5,878 nucleotides of DNA, taken from assembly GCA_003488965.1 (NCBI GenBank), contig DNJW01000185.1, positions 666 to 6,543 on the forward strand, written 5' to 3'. Both the position numbers and the translations under genes were made by a program. The notes below the pieces were generated by a model that did not search any database, was not told the origin of the DNA, and saw only the letters and a program-made list of their open reading frames with translations. Shown piece by piece: positions 5,870 to 5,878 of this stretch (position 1 is the stretch's first letter; every line of letters begins with the position of its first letter). Origin of the DNA: Lachnospiraceae bacterium. Its GTDB lineage: Bacteria > Bacillota > Clostridia > Lachnospirales > Lachnospiraceae.

Positions 5870-5878
5870 ATGATTCCG

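Overview
The window looks like a housekeeping stretch from a Gram-positive member of the Clostridia, most likely Lachnospiraceae. The grounds are the gene order rho - rpmE - DUF1385 (yqhQ) - prmC - prfA, AGGAGG-type Shine-Dalgarno sites, moderate GC with A-rich codons, a C+ type L31, and protein wording such as DMCTGSGC in PrmC and GNGGQC in RF1. The genus cannot be fixed by eye.

Layout. (1) 1-1627, plus strand: Rho termination factor, 5'-truncated by the window edge, with a very charged linker of about 128 residues between its N-terminal helical domain and its RNA-binding fold. (2) 1628-1800: a non-coding gap with a near-consensus extended -10 promoter and a leader of about 90 nt, which probably lets rpmE be controlled separately from rho. 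(3) 1801-2007: ribosomal protein L31, followed by a stem-loop terminator at 2035-2060. (4) 2061-2153: a gap with no convincing promoter but with two mutually exclusive hairpins just before the next start codon. (5) 2154-5102: three tightly linked genes. A DUF1385 membrane protein overlaps prmC by 4 nt, and prmC overlaps prfA by 8 nt. (6) 5140-5859, minus strand: a flavodoxin-fold oxidoreductase with an iron-sulfur-flavoprotein-like cysteine motif. It converges on prfA with only a 37-nt gap, and a ribosome-binding site plus a stub reading frame lies in that gap.

Function. The plus-strand genes form an end-of-message and ribosome module. Rho ends transcripts, L31 is a ribosomal subunit protein, RF1 (PrfA) ends translation at UAA/UAG, and PrmC methylates the GGQ glutamine of RF1. 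The DUF1385 protein sits in the same translationally coupled set, yet its role is unknown. The flavoprotein is unrelated to this module and probably marks where conserved gene order breaks.

I see no mobile element, CRISPR array, tRNA, rRNA or defence system. The points most worth following are the long Rho linker, the rpmE leader, the hairpins before yqhQ, the coupled DUF1385 gene and the stub frame after prfA.
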